A stretch of 64,000 nt of DNA from Flavobacterium xanthum (GTDB lineage: Bacteria > Bacteroidota > Bacteroidia > Flavobacteriales > Flavobacteriaceae). The notes under the pieces are model-generated. The model ran no database searches. It saw nothing but the letters and a program-made list of their open reading frames with translations, and had not been told where the DNA came from. Location: the NCBI RefSeq assembly GCF_900142695.1, contig NZ_FRBU01000014.1, positions 1 to 64,000 of the forward strand. Reading direction: 5' to 3'. The number at the start of each line of letters is the position of its first letter. The first letter of the stretch is position 1. Below, piece after piece: positions 47,687 through 59,714 of the stretch. The position numbers were made by a program, and so were the translations under genes.

Positions 47687-48820
47687 TTATAAATATTTAT
47701 TGATTGCTTTTTGATATAGGGCTTCGTACAGTGGTAAAATATTTTTAATATCAAATTGTTTTGCAACAGACAATGCATTTTCTTTAAAGGTTTGAAGAGT
47801 AGCATCCTCTTTTAAAATTTTTAAGGCATTTTGAGCCATCTCTTCTATATTTCCTACGTCACTTAAATAACCAGAAACACCTTCAAAATTAACTTCTGGC
47901 AAACCACCCGAATTACTTGAAATAACTGGAACCCTGCACGCCATAGCTTCAAGAGCGGCCAAACCAAAACTTTCTGTTTCTGAAGGAAGTAAAAACAAAT
48001 CCGTCAGGCATAAAATTTTATCAATTTCATTGCTGTTTCCAAAGAAAATAACCTTGTCCAATATCCCTAATTCCTGGCATAAATATTCTGCCTTTTCCTT
48101 TTCAGGACCATCCCCTACCATCATTAACTTAGCTGGAATCTCTTTTTGAATATTATAAAAAATCTTAATCACATCAGGAATTCGTTTAACTTTTCTGAAA
48201 TTACTGATATGAGTTATAATGCGCTCATCTTTCTTTGCCATAACGGAACGTTGACACGGAATACTGGGATCGTTTGTATTTTTGTCTAATTCTATAAAAT
48301 TTGGAATAACCTCAATTTCATTTTTAATATTGAATAACTTAAGGGTATCATCTTTTAAACTTTGGGACACCGAAGTAACAAAATCTGATTTATTAATACT
48401 GAAAGTAACCGCTGGTTTATAAAACGGATGATTCCCTACTAAAGTAATATCAGTTCCATGCAAAGTCGTCACCATTGGGATATTTATTCCCTCATCTTTC
48501 AACATTTGTTTAGCCATATAACCGGCATAAGCATGCGGAATGGCATAATGTACATGAAGTAATTCGATTTTATAGAGTTTAACCATGTCCACTAATTTGC
48601 TTGAAAGAGCCAATTCATAGGGTTGATAATGGAATAAAGGATATTCAGGAACATTTACTTCATGGTAATAAACATTTGGGCTCAAAAGGGCTAAGCGTAC
48701 AGGTTGACTGTACGTTATAAAATGAATTTCGTGGCCACGACGAGCCAATTCTAGTCCTAATTCTGTGGCGACAACACCACTACCTCCAAAGGTCGGATAA
48801 CAAACTATTGCAATTTTCAT
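47687..48820 (-). CDS. bshA: N-acetyl-alpha-D-glucosaminyl L-malate synthase
   Basis: This 377-residue GT4 glycosyltransferase starts MKIAIVCYPTFGGSGVVATELG, the BshA N-terminus. It also has VHYAIPHAYAGYMAKQ, TTLHGTDITLVGNHPFY and the donor-site ETESFGLAALEAMACRVPVIS. BshA joins GlcNAc from UDP-GlcNAc to malate, the first step to bacillithiol, a thiol used for redox and metal defence. The metal P-type ATPase upstream is transcribed in the same direction. bshB and bshC are not adjacent. Confidence 0.93.
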   Translation of the reverse strand: MKIAIVCYPTFGGSGVVATELGLELARRGHEIHFITYSQPVRLALLSPNVYYHEVNVPEYPLFHYQPYELALSSKLVDMVKLYKIELLHVHYAIPHAYAGYMAKQMLKDEGINIPMVTTLHGTDITLVGNHPFYKPAVTFSINKSDFVTSVSQSLKDDTLKLFNIKNEIEVIPNFIELDKNTNDPSIPCQRSVMAKKDERIITHISNFRKVKRIPDVIKIFYNIQKEIPAKLMMVGDGPEKEKAEYLCQELGILDKVIFFGNSNEIDKILCLTDLFLLPSETESFGLAALEAMACRVPVISSNSGGLPEVNFEGVSGYLSDVGNIEEMAQNALKILKEDATLQTFKENALSVAKQFDIKNILPLYEALYQKAINKYL

Positions 48821-48897
48821 GTATGTAATTTAATGAAACGAATTTAATAAAAATAGCAATGTGTTTTATGGAAATTTAAGTTAAATACTATCGGTAA

Positions 48898-50947
<2,050 letters not shown>

Positions 50948-50961
<14 letters not shown>

Positions 50962-52144
50962 TTTTAATAATTTTGTCTTTCAGAAAAAAAGAAAAGTAAA
51001 TAACAACTAAAACGGTAGCAATCCCTGTAGTTAAAAATGTAGCTTGGGCTCCAAACCGGTACCAAATTAATCCAGCAAGCGAACTTGCTATCAAAGCACC
51101 TATACTTTGAAATCCAGAGTATGTTCCAATGGCCGTAGCAGTATCTTTAGTATCACAAATGGTGCTAATCCATGCTTTTGATATTCCCTCAGTTGCTGCA
51201 GCATAAATACCATATAAAAAAAAGAACAACGCAATCAAATAAATGTTTGCACTAAAAGCCATTCCAAAATAAACGATGGCAAATAAAGAAAGTCCAACTA
51301 TAAACATCTTCTTTAAACCTATTTTGTCCGCTAAAATTCCAATAGGTAATGCTACAGTCGCATAAACTAAATTATAAAAGATATAAATTCCAATTACGTA
51401 GGAATCATTTAATCCTGCTTGTTTTGCCTTTAATAATAAAAAGATATCAGAACTATTAAAAACCGCAAATGCCAATAAGCCTACTACTACTTTTCTATAT
51501 TCGCGTGGACTTGAATGCCAATAACTCAGAAAGGAGAAAAACGAGAATCCTTTTTTTTCAGTGGGGAGATTCTTTGATTTATCTTTTAGCAACAAAGAAA
51601 CCAAAACCGCAATGACACCAGGAAGAAATGCAAAATAAAAAAGTGTTTGATACTGTTGCGGATAATAATAAAGATAGGTTAAGGCAATCAACGGTCCTAA
51701 AACAGCACCAAAGGTATCCATTGCCCTATGAAAACCAAAAACTTTTCCTTTGGTCTCCGGTGTAGCCTCCTCCGATAAAATAGCATCTCTTGCTCCTGTG
51801 CGAATTCCTTTTCCAAAACGATCAATCGATCTTGCAAAAAAGATCCAAAGTGGAAAAACAAATACTGCCATCATTGGTTTTGAAATGGCACTCAAAGCAT
51901 AACCAACTTGCACAAAGGGAACTCTTTTGCCTGAACGATCCGATAACTTGCCAAAATACCCTTTGCTTAATCCTGCCAATGCCTCGGCAAATCCCTCCAA
52001 AACCCCTATTAATACGATGGAGAAACCTATTGTTTTAAGATAAATGGGCATTATAGGATAGAGCATTTCACTAGCAGCGTCTGTAAACAAACTGACTAAA
52101 GAAAGTATCCAAACAGATTTTGAAATGTTTTTTACTATTTTCAC
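50948..52144 (-). CDS. MFS transporter, 12-TM
   Basis: This 398-residue protein has about 12 membrane spans. The conserved loop after span 2 reads FGKLSDRSGKRVPFVQVGY, an MFS motif A variant, and the matching second-half loop reads GILADKIGLKKMFIVG. DRFGKGIRTGARDAILSE between spans 4 and 5 is characteristic of a bacterial MFS subgroup without a firm substrate. Its stop overlaps the start of the metal ATPase, suggesting a joint role in metal or toxic-ion handling; this is inferred from position. A TATATTTG box on its strand lies at 52212-52219. Confidence 0.85.
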
Positions 52145-52351
52145 TTGGAACTATTTTGCTTTTGATAATGTAGTCACCAATACAATTAGAAAGGCTCTTT
52201 GGGAGTACTATCAAATATACAATAAATCAGTGTTTCATTCTAAAATAGAATTTTTAATACAACGAGCAGTATCAATTTTTATAATGGTATCGCAACTAAA
52301 ACTATTTTAAGAAATCCTATTTAGACAAGAAATTTTTACTAAAACAATAAT

Positions 52352-55348
52352 TTAATTCTTGATAGCTTCATAAATTATTTTTTGGATATCTTCTCTTATG
52401 TTTGCTTTAGATAATCTATTCTCATTAGCAATTGGATACGTTCTATTCGATAAAAACACATAAACAATTTGCGTTTCAGGATCTGCCCAAGCCATCGTTC
52501 CAGTATAACCAGTATGTCCAAAACTAGTCATCGAAGCGCACCCACAAGTTGGACCTTCAATTCCCAGCTGAGGCTTATCAAAACCTACCCCTCTTCTATT
52601 CCCCACAGCACAAAAATAACAAGTATTGAAATCTTCAAATGTCTTTTCGGAAAAATAGCGTTGATTGCCATAACTTCCTTTTTGCAGGTACAGTTCCATT
52701 ATTTTAGCCACATCCATAGCATTCGAAAAAATCCCAGCATGCCCTGAAACTCCTCCTTCTAGTGCAGCGGACAAATCATTTACATAACCTTGCAACAGTT
52801 GACGACGAAAATAAGTATCTGTTTCTGTTGGAGGAATTCTGTTTTTATCAAATTTAGTTAAAGGATTAAAACTAGAATTGTTCATCCCTAGGGAGCGATA
52901 GAAATTCTCTTGAATCAAAACATCTAATGTTTTACCGGTAGTTTTCTCTAAATAATCTTTTAAAATCATAAAAGTCAGATCACTGTATTTGTATTCTTTT
53001 TTTGATAAAATTTTACTTTTAACGATCATTTCCATTATTGTATCGCTAAAATCATTTCTTATAAAAAGACTGTCCCCCAATTGCTTCGAAAACTGATCTT
53101 CAGACTTTTTCCTAAAATAGATCTCCGAAGGCAATTTTGATTTATCCATTGTAGCCTTGTAAAATGGAATTCCAGCGGGTAAACCTGCATAGTGAGATAA
53201 TAAATCCTTGAAATTAATATTTTGTTTGTTGGAGTCTTTAAAAATAGGAGACATAGCTCCTAATGTTGTTTCTAAATTTATTTTTTGCTGATCGTATTGT
53301 AGCATCACATTAGGCAATGTAGCTAAAATTTTTGTCAAAGAAGCGACATCATAAATATCAGAATTTTGAACCTTAATTGTTTTATCATACGTATGATACC
53401 CAAATGATTTTTGGTAAATAACCTTCCCATTTCTGGCCACTAGCACCTGAATTCCAGGAGTCATTTTAGCATTAATTGCTTTAGCAGCAATACCATCAAT
53501 TTTTGTTAAAATTTCAGAATCCATACCCACATTTTCAGCCGAAGTAAATCCCAATCGATTTAATTTATCAGTAGATAGGCCATCATTTACTTTAAAACTA
53601 GTGTTTATAGAAACAGGTAATTTCCCTTTTGCTTCAATCGCACCAAAAATTAGTTCGGCCGAAACTACCTGAGCAATAGCACTATTTTGATACGAAACCA
53701 CCAACCCTTCTATATTTTGATAATTGGTAATGGGCAAGAGCGCGTAGGGTTTACCAAAAATATCAAGAATCACATTATTGTTCTGGGCTAAAAATGCAAT
53801 CTTTGCTATCTCATCTGCTCTCATATCATCATTTCTAAAAGCTACATCTGATTTATGATAACCAATGATGACGGTGGTAAAGGAAGCTAATTTAGCTTGT
53901 AAACTATCTAGATTAGCATCTGCTATTACAGTAACTTCTGCATATTTTTTAAGGGTAGCAACAAACGCATCATTATTGTCATCTCCAATTTTTACGTAAG
54001 CAATTTTTTGTAGGTCCAAATTCTTAATGGGTAAAACGGCTGCTGTATTTTTTAGTACCGTAATAGCATTCTCATATAATTGATAGTGCAAGGCCTCATT
54101 TTCAACTGAATTTAACTCCTTGTACAAATTATCCGTTTCAATCGCTTTGTACGAGTTGAGTTCTGCTTTATATTTGAATTTTAATATTTTCTTTACAGAA
54201 AAAGCCAATCGTTCCGCAGTAAATAAATTAAGTGAATAAGCAAGTGTAAATTTTTCGATTGCAGCAGGAACATTCTCTGGAAATAGCAACACGTCATTCC
54301 CGGCCATAAAAGCTTCGAAATTGATTTCACTGGGTAACTTAAAATCACTCACACTTTTCATATTTAAAGCATCAGTAAAAATAAGTCCTTTGAAACCCAA
54401 TTCATTTTGCAGAATATTAGTAACTACATTGTAAGAAATAGAAGAGGGATAATTAGTTCTACTCTCTAAACTAGGAACGTTTAAATGCGCCACCATAACC
54501 GAAGAAAGTCCTTCATGAAACATTTTTTTATAAGGATAAAACTCTACATCTTGTAACCTTTCTTTTGAGGAATTTATAGTGGGCAATCCCTTGTGAGAAT
54601 CCATTGCAGTATCGCCATGTCCTGGAAAATGTTTTCCCGTTGAATAAACGCCCTGACTTTGGACCCCTTTCATTAAGGCAATCGCATGTTCCGTCACTTT
54701 GAACTTATCTTCCCCAAACGAACGAAAACCAATAATAGGATTTTTTGGATTTGAATTAATATCTAAAACAGGAGCAAAATTAAAATGCAGTCCCATCCGT
54801 TTACTTTGCTGTCCTAATTGGACGCCCAGCTTTTCTATTAATTTCATGTCTTGAATGGCTCCAAGTGTCATGTTCCAAGGATAAGTATAAGTTGAATCCA
54901 GTCGCATTCCCAAACCCCATTCGGCATCGCTACCAATAAATAAAGGGACCTTTGATTTTGATTGAAACCGATTGGACAATTTTGCTTGGCGAACTGGCCC
55001 TCCTTGAAAGAATATTAAACCTCCTATTTTGTAATCTATAATTAGTTGGTCAATACTTTTAATGTGGGCTGAATCTTTATTAGAATAAGCAGCAACCATA
55101 AATAGTTGACCAAATTTTTCCTCTAAAGTCATGGAATTGTAGACACTATCTACCCATTTATTTCCTTCTGGTTGTAAATCGAATAGTATTGGAGTATTCG
55201 TTATAGCCAAACTATCAAGATTTTGAACTTTGACAGGAACGTTGGTTAAAATTACTTTATTTTTATTAATTTTTGTACCAACACAACTTGCAGCAACAAA
55301 AAGAAATAAGACATAAGTAAAAAGAATTTTGATGCTTATTTTTTTCAT
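52352..55348 (-). CDS. GH3 glycosidase fused to a beta-lactamase-type serine hydrolase, lipoprotein
   Basis: From ATG 55348 the product is 998 residues with lipobox FVAASC. The first ~370 residues of the mature protein are a GH3 N-domain with KHFPGHGDTAMDSHKGLPTI near 235-255, the NagZ-type His/Asp motif. A GH3 C-domain-like region follows to about 570. The last ~390 residues are a class C beta-lactamase/DD-peptidase fold with SLTK near 665, an RGVGFDKP stretch and FGHTGYTG. Such fusions are known in Bacteroidota and suggest trimming of peptidoglycan sugars and peptides. The start at 55348 rather than 55414 is chosen because it yields the lipoprotein signal and avoids overlap with the upstream gene. 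Confidence 0.88.
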   Translation of the reverse strand: MKKISIKILFTYVLFLFVAASCVGTKINKNKVILTNVPVKVQNLDSLAITNTPILFDLQPEGNKWVDSVYNSMTLEEKFGQLFMVAAYSNKDSAHIKSIDQLIIDYKIGGLIFFQGGPVRQAKLSNRFQSKSKVPLFIGSDAEWGLGMRLDSTYTYPWNMTLGAIQDMKLIEKLGVQLGQQSKRMGLHFNFAPVLDINSNPKNPIIGFRSFGEDKFKVTEHAIALMKGVQSQGVYSTGKHFPGHGDTAMDSHKGLPTINSSKERLQDVEFYPYKKMFHEGLSSVMVAHLNVPSLESRTNYPSSISYNVVTNILQNELGFKGLIFTDALNMKSVSDFKLPSEINFEAFMAGNDVLLFPENVPAAIEKFTLAYSLNLFTAERLAFSVKKILKFKYKAELNSYKAIETDNLYKELNSVENEALHYQLYENAITVLKNTAAVLPIKNLDLQKIAYVKIGDDNNDAFVATLKKYAEVTVIADANLDSLQAKLASFTTVIIGYHKSDVAFRNDDMRADEIAKIAFLAQNNNVILDIFGKPYALLPITNYQNIEGLVVSYQNSAIAQVVSAELIFGAIEAKGKLPVSINTSFKVNDGLSTDKLNRLGFTSAENVGMDSEILTKIDGIAAKAINAKMTPGIQVLVARNGKVIYQKSFGYHTYDKTIKVQNSDIYDVASLTKILATLPNVMLQYDQQKINLETTLGAMSPIFKDSNKQNINFKDLLSHYAGLPAGIPFYKATMDKSKLPSEIYFRKKSEDQFSKQLGDSLFIRNDFSDTIMEMIVKSKILSKKEYKYSDLTFMILKDYLEKTTGKTLDVLIQENFYRSLGMNNSSFNPLTKFDKNRIPPTETDTYFRRQLLQGYVNDLSAALEGGVSGHAGIFSNAMDVAKIMELYLQKGSYGNQRYFSEKTFEDFNTCYFCAVGNRRGVGFDKPQLGIEGPTCGCASMTSFGHTGYTGTMAWADPETQIVYVFLSNRTYPIANENRLSKANIREDIQKIIYEAIKN

Positions 55349-55361
55349 TGGAATGTTTTGT

Positions 55362-55844
55362 TTAAAAAAAGCGACTGTGCCAGCTATCAATGGCAGCAAC
55401 TTCCCACGATTCATTAAATTCTTCTATATTGTTAACCAAATTATTGAAAACGATAGTATTCTCTGTAACGGCTTTATCTTTGACCATTTTCTTGAAGTCG
55501 ATTAGAGGCTTATGGGCAATATGTTCTCCTAATTTAAAAGTGACATTCATTTTATCTAATAAATCCACTGAATATTTTTGTTCTAAACTTTGGATAAATT
55601 CTACAGAGGAATCGATAGAACATCCTGTTGCAGCTTGAACGTCCTGATTTACGGCTATAATAATAAATCGATTGTATTTTAATTGGTAAGAAGACTCTAA
55701 ACTAGTGCCATGCGCAGCCCAACCTTCAAGAAAGGATTGTAAAGCTGTTTCTATTTCAGAAAATTCAGCATCTGAAAATTTTCTATTCGATTGGTAGATC
55801 CAGATTTTAGACTCTTCGGGTAAATTTTCAAATGGAATGTACAT
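55362..55844 (-). CDS. Conserved small protein of unknown function
   Basis: This 160-residue protein has no signal or membrane span and begins MYIPFENLPEESKIWIYQSN. Homologues in Flavobacteria are, as I recall, often labelled ABC transporter ATPase, yet it has no Walker motifs, so that name is wrong. One Cys (ATGCSIDSSVEF) lies in the middle. It sits between a secreted protein gene (38 bp) and the GH3 fusion (13 bp), so it is part of the envelope operon. Function not recognised. Confidence 0.7.
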   Translation of the reverse strand: MYIPFENLPEESKIWIYQSNRKFSDAEFSEIETALQSFLEGWAAHGTSLESSYQLKYNRFIIIAVNQDVQAATGCSIDSSVEFIQSLEQKYSVDLLDKMNVTFKLGEHIAHKPLIDFKKMVKDKAVTENTIVFNNLVNNIEEFNESWEVAAIDSWHSRFF

Positions 55845-55882
55845 AATGGTATTTATTTGCTAGATTTTTAAAAATCAAAACG

Positions 55883-56491
55883 TTATATTTTTTCTAGATT
55901 AGTTATAATTTTAAAATATCTAAATTCTTTGTTTTGTGGATCAAAGAGTTCAATTTCAGTATAACTCACCTTTATTTTATCTTTTTTATTGATCTCCTTA
56001 TTCGTTAATAAAGAGGCTGTTTCAAAGTAATCTAATAAAAGAAAACTAAAATTTCTTCCATTTTTATCTTTTACCTGAATAGACATGAACTGTTCCGATT
56101 TTATTTCGATCACTTCCCCTTCAACAAAATAGCTTTCTTTTTCTGCGTCATTGGAATCATCATCTTCAATAGATCTTCTGCCCATTTCCATTATAATTTC
56201 TGGACAACTCACCATCATTTTCATTGCTACTTTCTCTCCTAAGCCACGCATTCCCTCTTCATCATCAAAACTGATTTTATCTTTCGGATCAAATTCTGAC
56301 GCATGAACAGAATAACTTTGAATCATGCATAGTCCAACTTGGGTTTGCATCTCTTTTTTATTCATCTCTGAATAATTTATTTTTTTAGCTTCTAAACAAG
56401 CGCAAGTTTCTTTTCCAATCACATCATAGACGTCTTGAGCATATGAAAAAGAAGAACAAAGAACCAACATTATAAAATATAATTTCCTCAT
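55883..56491 (-). CDS. Secreted protein of unknown function
   Basis: This 202-residue precursor has signal peptide LYFIMLVLCSSFSYAQ. The first mature half has cysteines (GKETCACLEAKKI, GLCMIQSY, VSCPEIIMEMG) in a helical domain. The second half, from YFVEGEVIEIKSEQFMSIQV, looks like an OB-type beta barrel. It starts 2 bp after the stop of the CCG-domain Fe-S gene, so it is in the same transcript. No named family recognised. Confidence 0.7.
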   Translation of the reverse strand: MRKLYFIMLVLCSSFSYAQDVYDVIGKETCACLEAKKINYSEMNKKEMQTQVGLCMIQSYSVHASEFDPKDKISFDDEEGMRGLGEKVAMKMMVSCPEIIMEMGRRSIEDDDSNDAEKESYFVEGEVIEIKSEQFMSIQVKDKNGRNFSFLLLDYFETASLLTNKEINKKDKIKVSYTEIELFDPQNKEFRYFKIITNLEKI

Positions 56492-56493
56492 TG

Positions 56494-57285
56494 TTACAAA
56501 TCCTGCGCATTAGCAATCAGTTCTGCAATATCCATAACTTTTACTTCGCCTTCCTTTTCTTTATTTTTAATTCCATCAGTCATCATGGTATTACAAAAAG
56601 GACAACCAGCAGCAATAATTTCTGGTTTTGTTTCTAAAGCATCTTCTGTTCTTTCAATGTTAACCTCTTTATTTCCGGGTTCAGCATCTTTAAACATTTG
56701 AGCACCACCTGCGCCACAACACAGTCCGTTAGCTTTAGAGCGCTTCATTTCCACTAATTCAGCATCCAATTTAAGGACCAATTCCCTTGGAGCTTCATAA
56801 ACATTATTGGCTCTCCCTAAATAGCAAGGATCATGAAATGTAATACGTTTCCCTTTGAATTGTCCTCCCTCAATTGTTAGTCTTCCATCATCTAACAATG
56901 ATTTTAAAAACTCAGTGTGATGCACTACTTCATATTTTCCACCTAATTCAGGGTATTCGTTTTTAAGAGTATTAAAACAATGAGGACAAGCGGTAACAAT
57001 TTTTTTTGCTTCATAAGCATTTAAAACCTCGATATTCATCATGGCTTGCATTTGGAATAAAAATTCATTCCCAGCTCGTTTAGCAGGATCTCCAGTACAG
57101 CTTTCTTCAGTACCTAAGACTGCAAAAGGAACATTGGCCCGATTCAAAATACGAACAAATGCCTTTGTTATTTTTTTTGCTCTATCATCAAAACTTCCTG
57201 CACATCCTACCCAAAACAAAACTTCTGGTTGTTTCCCTTGAGCTAACATTTCGGCCATTGTTGGCACTATTAAATTCTCTGACAT
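56494..57285 (-). CDS. CCG-domain Fe-S oxidoreductase subunit (HdrD/GlpC/LutA-like)
   Basis: This 263-residue protein has two cysteine-rich CCG domains: VGCAGSFDD with CPHCFNTLKNEYP, and HDPCYLGRANN with LCCGAGGAQMFKD and AGCPFCNTMMTDG. Such domains hold a noncubane Fe-S cluster or bind quinone or disulfide substrates. It follows a membrane 4Fe-4S protein by 73 bp, and together they look like the two halves of a heterodisulfide reductase-type electron-transfer complex. The substrate is unknown. Confidence 0.88.
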   Translation of the reverse strand: MSENLIVPTMAEMLAQGKQPEVLFWVGCAGSFDDRAKKITKAFVRILNRANVPFAVLGTEESCTGDPAKRAGNEFLFQMQAMMNIEVLNAYEAKKIVTACPHCFNTLKNEYPELGGKYEVVHHTEFLKSLLDDGRLTIEGGQFKGKRITFHDPCYLGRANNVYEAPRELVLKLDAELVEMKRSKANGLCCGAGGAQMFKDAEPGNKEVNIERTEDALETKPEIIAAGCPFCNTMMTDGIKNKEKEGEVKVMDIAELIANAQDL

Positions 57286-57358
57286 AACTTTTATTTTTTT
57301 TTCAAACGGTCAAAAAACACCTATTTGTAAGTATTGTTAAATTCTGCTTAGTACAAAA

Positions 57359-58693
57359 TTAATTTTCGTTTTTCCAATTCAATCTATCTTGCTGATTGTA
57401 TTGCCATGGTGCTCCATTATTTTCAATATTGGTCATCATTGCATTGACAGGCATTGGAGCTGCGCTTTGTTCCATTACTAGATAGCGTCTCATATCCATA
57501 ATAATTGAAAGTGGACTGATATTTACGGGACATTCTTCCACGCAAGCATTACATGATGTGCATGCCCATAGCTCTTCTGCTGTGATATAATCGTTTAATA
57601 AGGTTTTGTTATCAGGAATAAAAATACCCTTATTGGCATCTATATTTCTTCCTACTTCCTCCATTCTATCTCTTGTGTCCATCATGATTTTGCGAGGAGA
57701 CAATTTTTTCCCTGTTATATTGGCGGGACAGGAAGAGGTGCATCGACCACATTCTGTACACGTATACGCATTCAACAATTGAACCCAATTTAAATCCTGA
57801 ATATCACTAGCGCCAAATTTACTTGGTACAGCATTTTCATCAACTGGCGCTGCTGCAAATGGATCTGCGGTAGGGTCCATCATTAGTTTTACTTCTTTAG
57901 TAACGGATTCTAAATTATCAAATTTTCCTTGTGGATTTAAATCAGCAAAATAAGTGTTAGGAAACGCTAAAAGGATATGTAAATGCTTAGAAAAATACAA
58001 GTAATTCATAAAAATTAAAATACCCGTAATATGCAACCACCAAAATATTTCAGAAAGTAGCATGACTAATTCATTAGACATTCCATTAAAAATTGGTTCA
58101 ATAAATTGACTTATAGGAAACGAACCCGCTTTTATAAAATGAGAAAAACCTCCAGGTACATTCTGTAAATGCAAATCAGAAGCATTCATTAATAAGAACA
58201 ATGTCATTAATACTACCTCAAAATACAAGATGTAATTTCCATCATTTTTAGGCCAACCTTTTAAGTCTGAACTTACAAATCGTTTTAGTTTGATTGCATT
58301 TCTACGACTCCAAAAAGCAAAAACAGCCACTAAAACTAAAAATGCCAAAATTTCAAAAGAAGCAATTAGTACATCATACGTAGTTCCTATAAAGGCAAAA
58401 ACGCGGTGCGTACCAAAAAGTCCATCGATTATGATTTCTAGCAACTCTATATTAATAACCACAAATCCCACATAAACAATAATATGCAGAATTCCTGCAA
58501 CAGGGCGTTTGACCATTTTTGATTGACCCAGAGCAATCATAGCCATGTTAGTCCAACGTGCTTTTGGATTATCTGAACGATTTACGTCCGTTCCTAGATT
58601 AATATTTCTTCTGATTTTTTTGACGCTTGTAAAAAAATATCCGAAACCAATTACCAATAGTATGGCAAATAAAATGTTGTCTAAGTAGCTCAT
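57359..58693 (-). CDS. Membrane 4Fe-4S oxidoreductase subunit
   Basis: This 444-residue protein has about five N-terminal membrane spans (residues 5-25, 70-90, 105-125, 155-175, 215-235) with histidines suited to heme (AGILHIIVYVGF, WWLHITGIL). Two 4Fe-4S motifs follow near 310-325 (CTECGRCTSSCPANITG) and 375-390 (CTSCNACVEECPVNISP). This is the layout of a cytochrome b plus ferredoxin subunit feeding electrons to or from quinone. The CCG-domain gene downstream is its expected partner. It starts 5 bp after the MlaD-like gene. Confidence 0.88.
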   Translation of the reverse strand: MSYLDNILFAILLVIGFGYFFTSVKKIRRNINLGTDVNRSDNPKARWTNMAMIALGQSKMVKRPVAGILHIIVYVGFVVINIELLEIIIDGLFGTHRVFAFIGTTYDVLIASFEILAFLVLVAVFAFWSRRNAIKLKRFVSSDLKGWPKNDGNYILYFEVVLMTLFLLMNASDLHLQNVPGGFSHFIKAGSFPISQFIEPIFNGMSNELVMLLSEIFWWLHITGILIFMNYLYFSKHLHILLAFPNTYFADLNPQGKFDNLESVTKEVKLMMDPTADPFAAAPVDENAVPSKFGASDIQDLNWVQLLNAYTCTECGRCTSSCPANITGKKLSPRKIMMDTRDRMEEVGRNIDANKGIFIPDNKTLLNDYITAEELWACTSCNACVEECPVNISPLSIIMDMRRYLVMEQSAAPMPVNAMMTNIENNGAPWQYNQQDRLNWKNEN

Positions 58694-58698
58694 ATTTA

Positions 58699-59664
58699 CT
58701 ATTTTTTTTCTACGGAAATAGAATCATTTTCAGGACCGACGTACGGTTTATTTTTTTTACCAAAGACAGAGATGTTGACATATCGTGTTGGATAAAGTCT
58801 TATATCTTGCAATAACAATTCCAATTCTTTGGTGGAAGTTTTAACATTTTGATAGAACGCATCATCATTCAATAATTTCCCCATTGAACCTTTACCGGAC
58901 TCTAATCCAGTCACAATACCATCTACTCTTGCTAAAGTTGCATTCAAATTTTTAACGGTTTTACCCAAATCAGCTTTATCAAGTGAGTCTGAAATTTTTG
59001 AGAAATTCCCAGATATTTTATTAAAATTGGTAACCACACCATTTATTTGAGTTTTATTAGTGTTCAATAAATCATTAACACTCATAGAAACTTTATGGAA
59101 TTGTTCAATAGTTTTACTCAATTCAGCCAAAGTAAGTTTTAAATCCTGTTGCCCTTTTGGATCTAATACGTTATTTAAACCTGAAATTAATACTTCCGTG
59201 CTTCCCAATAACTTTTCTAATTTTTCCTGAAGCGGTGCTAATTGATCTCCTACTTTATCGGTAAGTCCCATTTTGACTCCAGCTTGCAGTTTTTGGCCAT
59301 CAACAGCTAAGGTTTTATCTTTAAAATTTGGAATAATTGCAATTTGTTTTCCTCCTATAAATCCAGGCTCATATATGGAAGCGATACTTGTTTTTGAAAT
59401 TGGAAAATCCGTTTTCAATTGCAATTCTACTAATAATTGACCGGTACCTTCAATTATTGATATTTTACTCACTTTACCTATAACTAAACCGTTTAGCGTA
59501 ACTGGTGCTGATGTAGCCAGACCTTCGACGGTTTTATATTCTACGTAAAATGTTTTGTAATTAATAAAAAGGTCTCTGCCTTTCAAAAAACTGTAGCCCC
59601 AAATAAATAATAATATAGAAGCAATTACTAAAATAGCAGTTTTAATTTCTCGTGTGATTTTCAA
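58699..59664 (-). CDS. MlaD-family MCE lipid-transport protein
   Basis: This 321-residue protein has an N-terminal anchor (KTAILVIASILLFIWGYSFL). One MCE domain covers about residues 35-115 (YYVEYKTVEGLATSAPVTLNG-type stretch, VGKVSKISI, GFIGGKQIAI), and a long helical tail follows. MCE proteins form hexameric rings moving lipids between membranes. The frame starts with TTG 59664 and no in-frame ATG gives an anchor. The ATPase and permease partners are not in the window. It lies between an amidase gene and the Fe-S pair. Confidence 0.9.
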   Translation of the reverse strand: MKITREIKTAILVIASILLFIWGYSFLKGRDLFINYKTFYVEYKTVEGLATSAPVTLNGLVIGKVSKISIIEGTGQLLVELQLKTDFPISKTSIASIYEPGFIGGKQIAIIPNFKDKTLAVDGQKLQAGVKMGLTDKVGDQLAPLQEKLEKLLGSTEVLISGLNNVLDPKGQQDLKLTLAELSKTIEQFHKVSMSVNDLLNTNKTQINGVVTNFNKISGNFSKISDSLDKADLGKTVKNLNATLARVDGIVTGLESGKGSMGKLLNDDAFYQNVKTSTKELELLLQDIRLYPTRYVNISVFGKKNKPYVGPENDSISVEKK

Positions 59665-59714
59665 AATTTAAGTATTTTTTACAAATTTAATATAAAATAT
59701 TTGACTTGTTGTTA

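Noticed and set aside
55362..55844. ABC transporter ATPase
   Set aside because: No Walker A, signature or Walker B motif is present; the customary label would be a misannotation.
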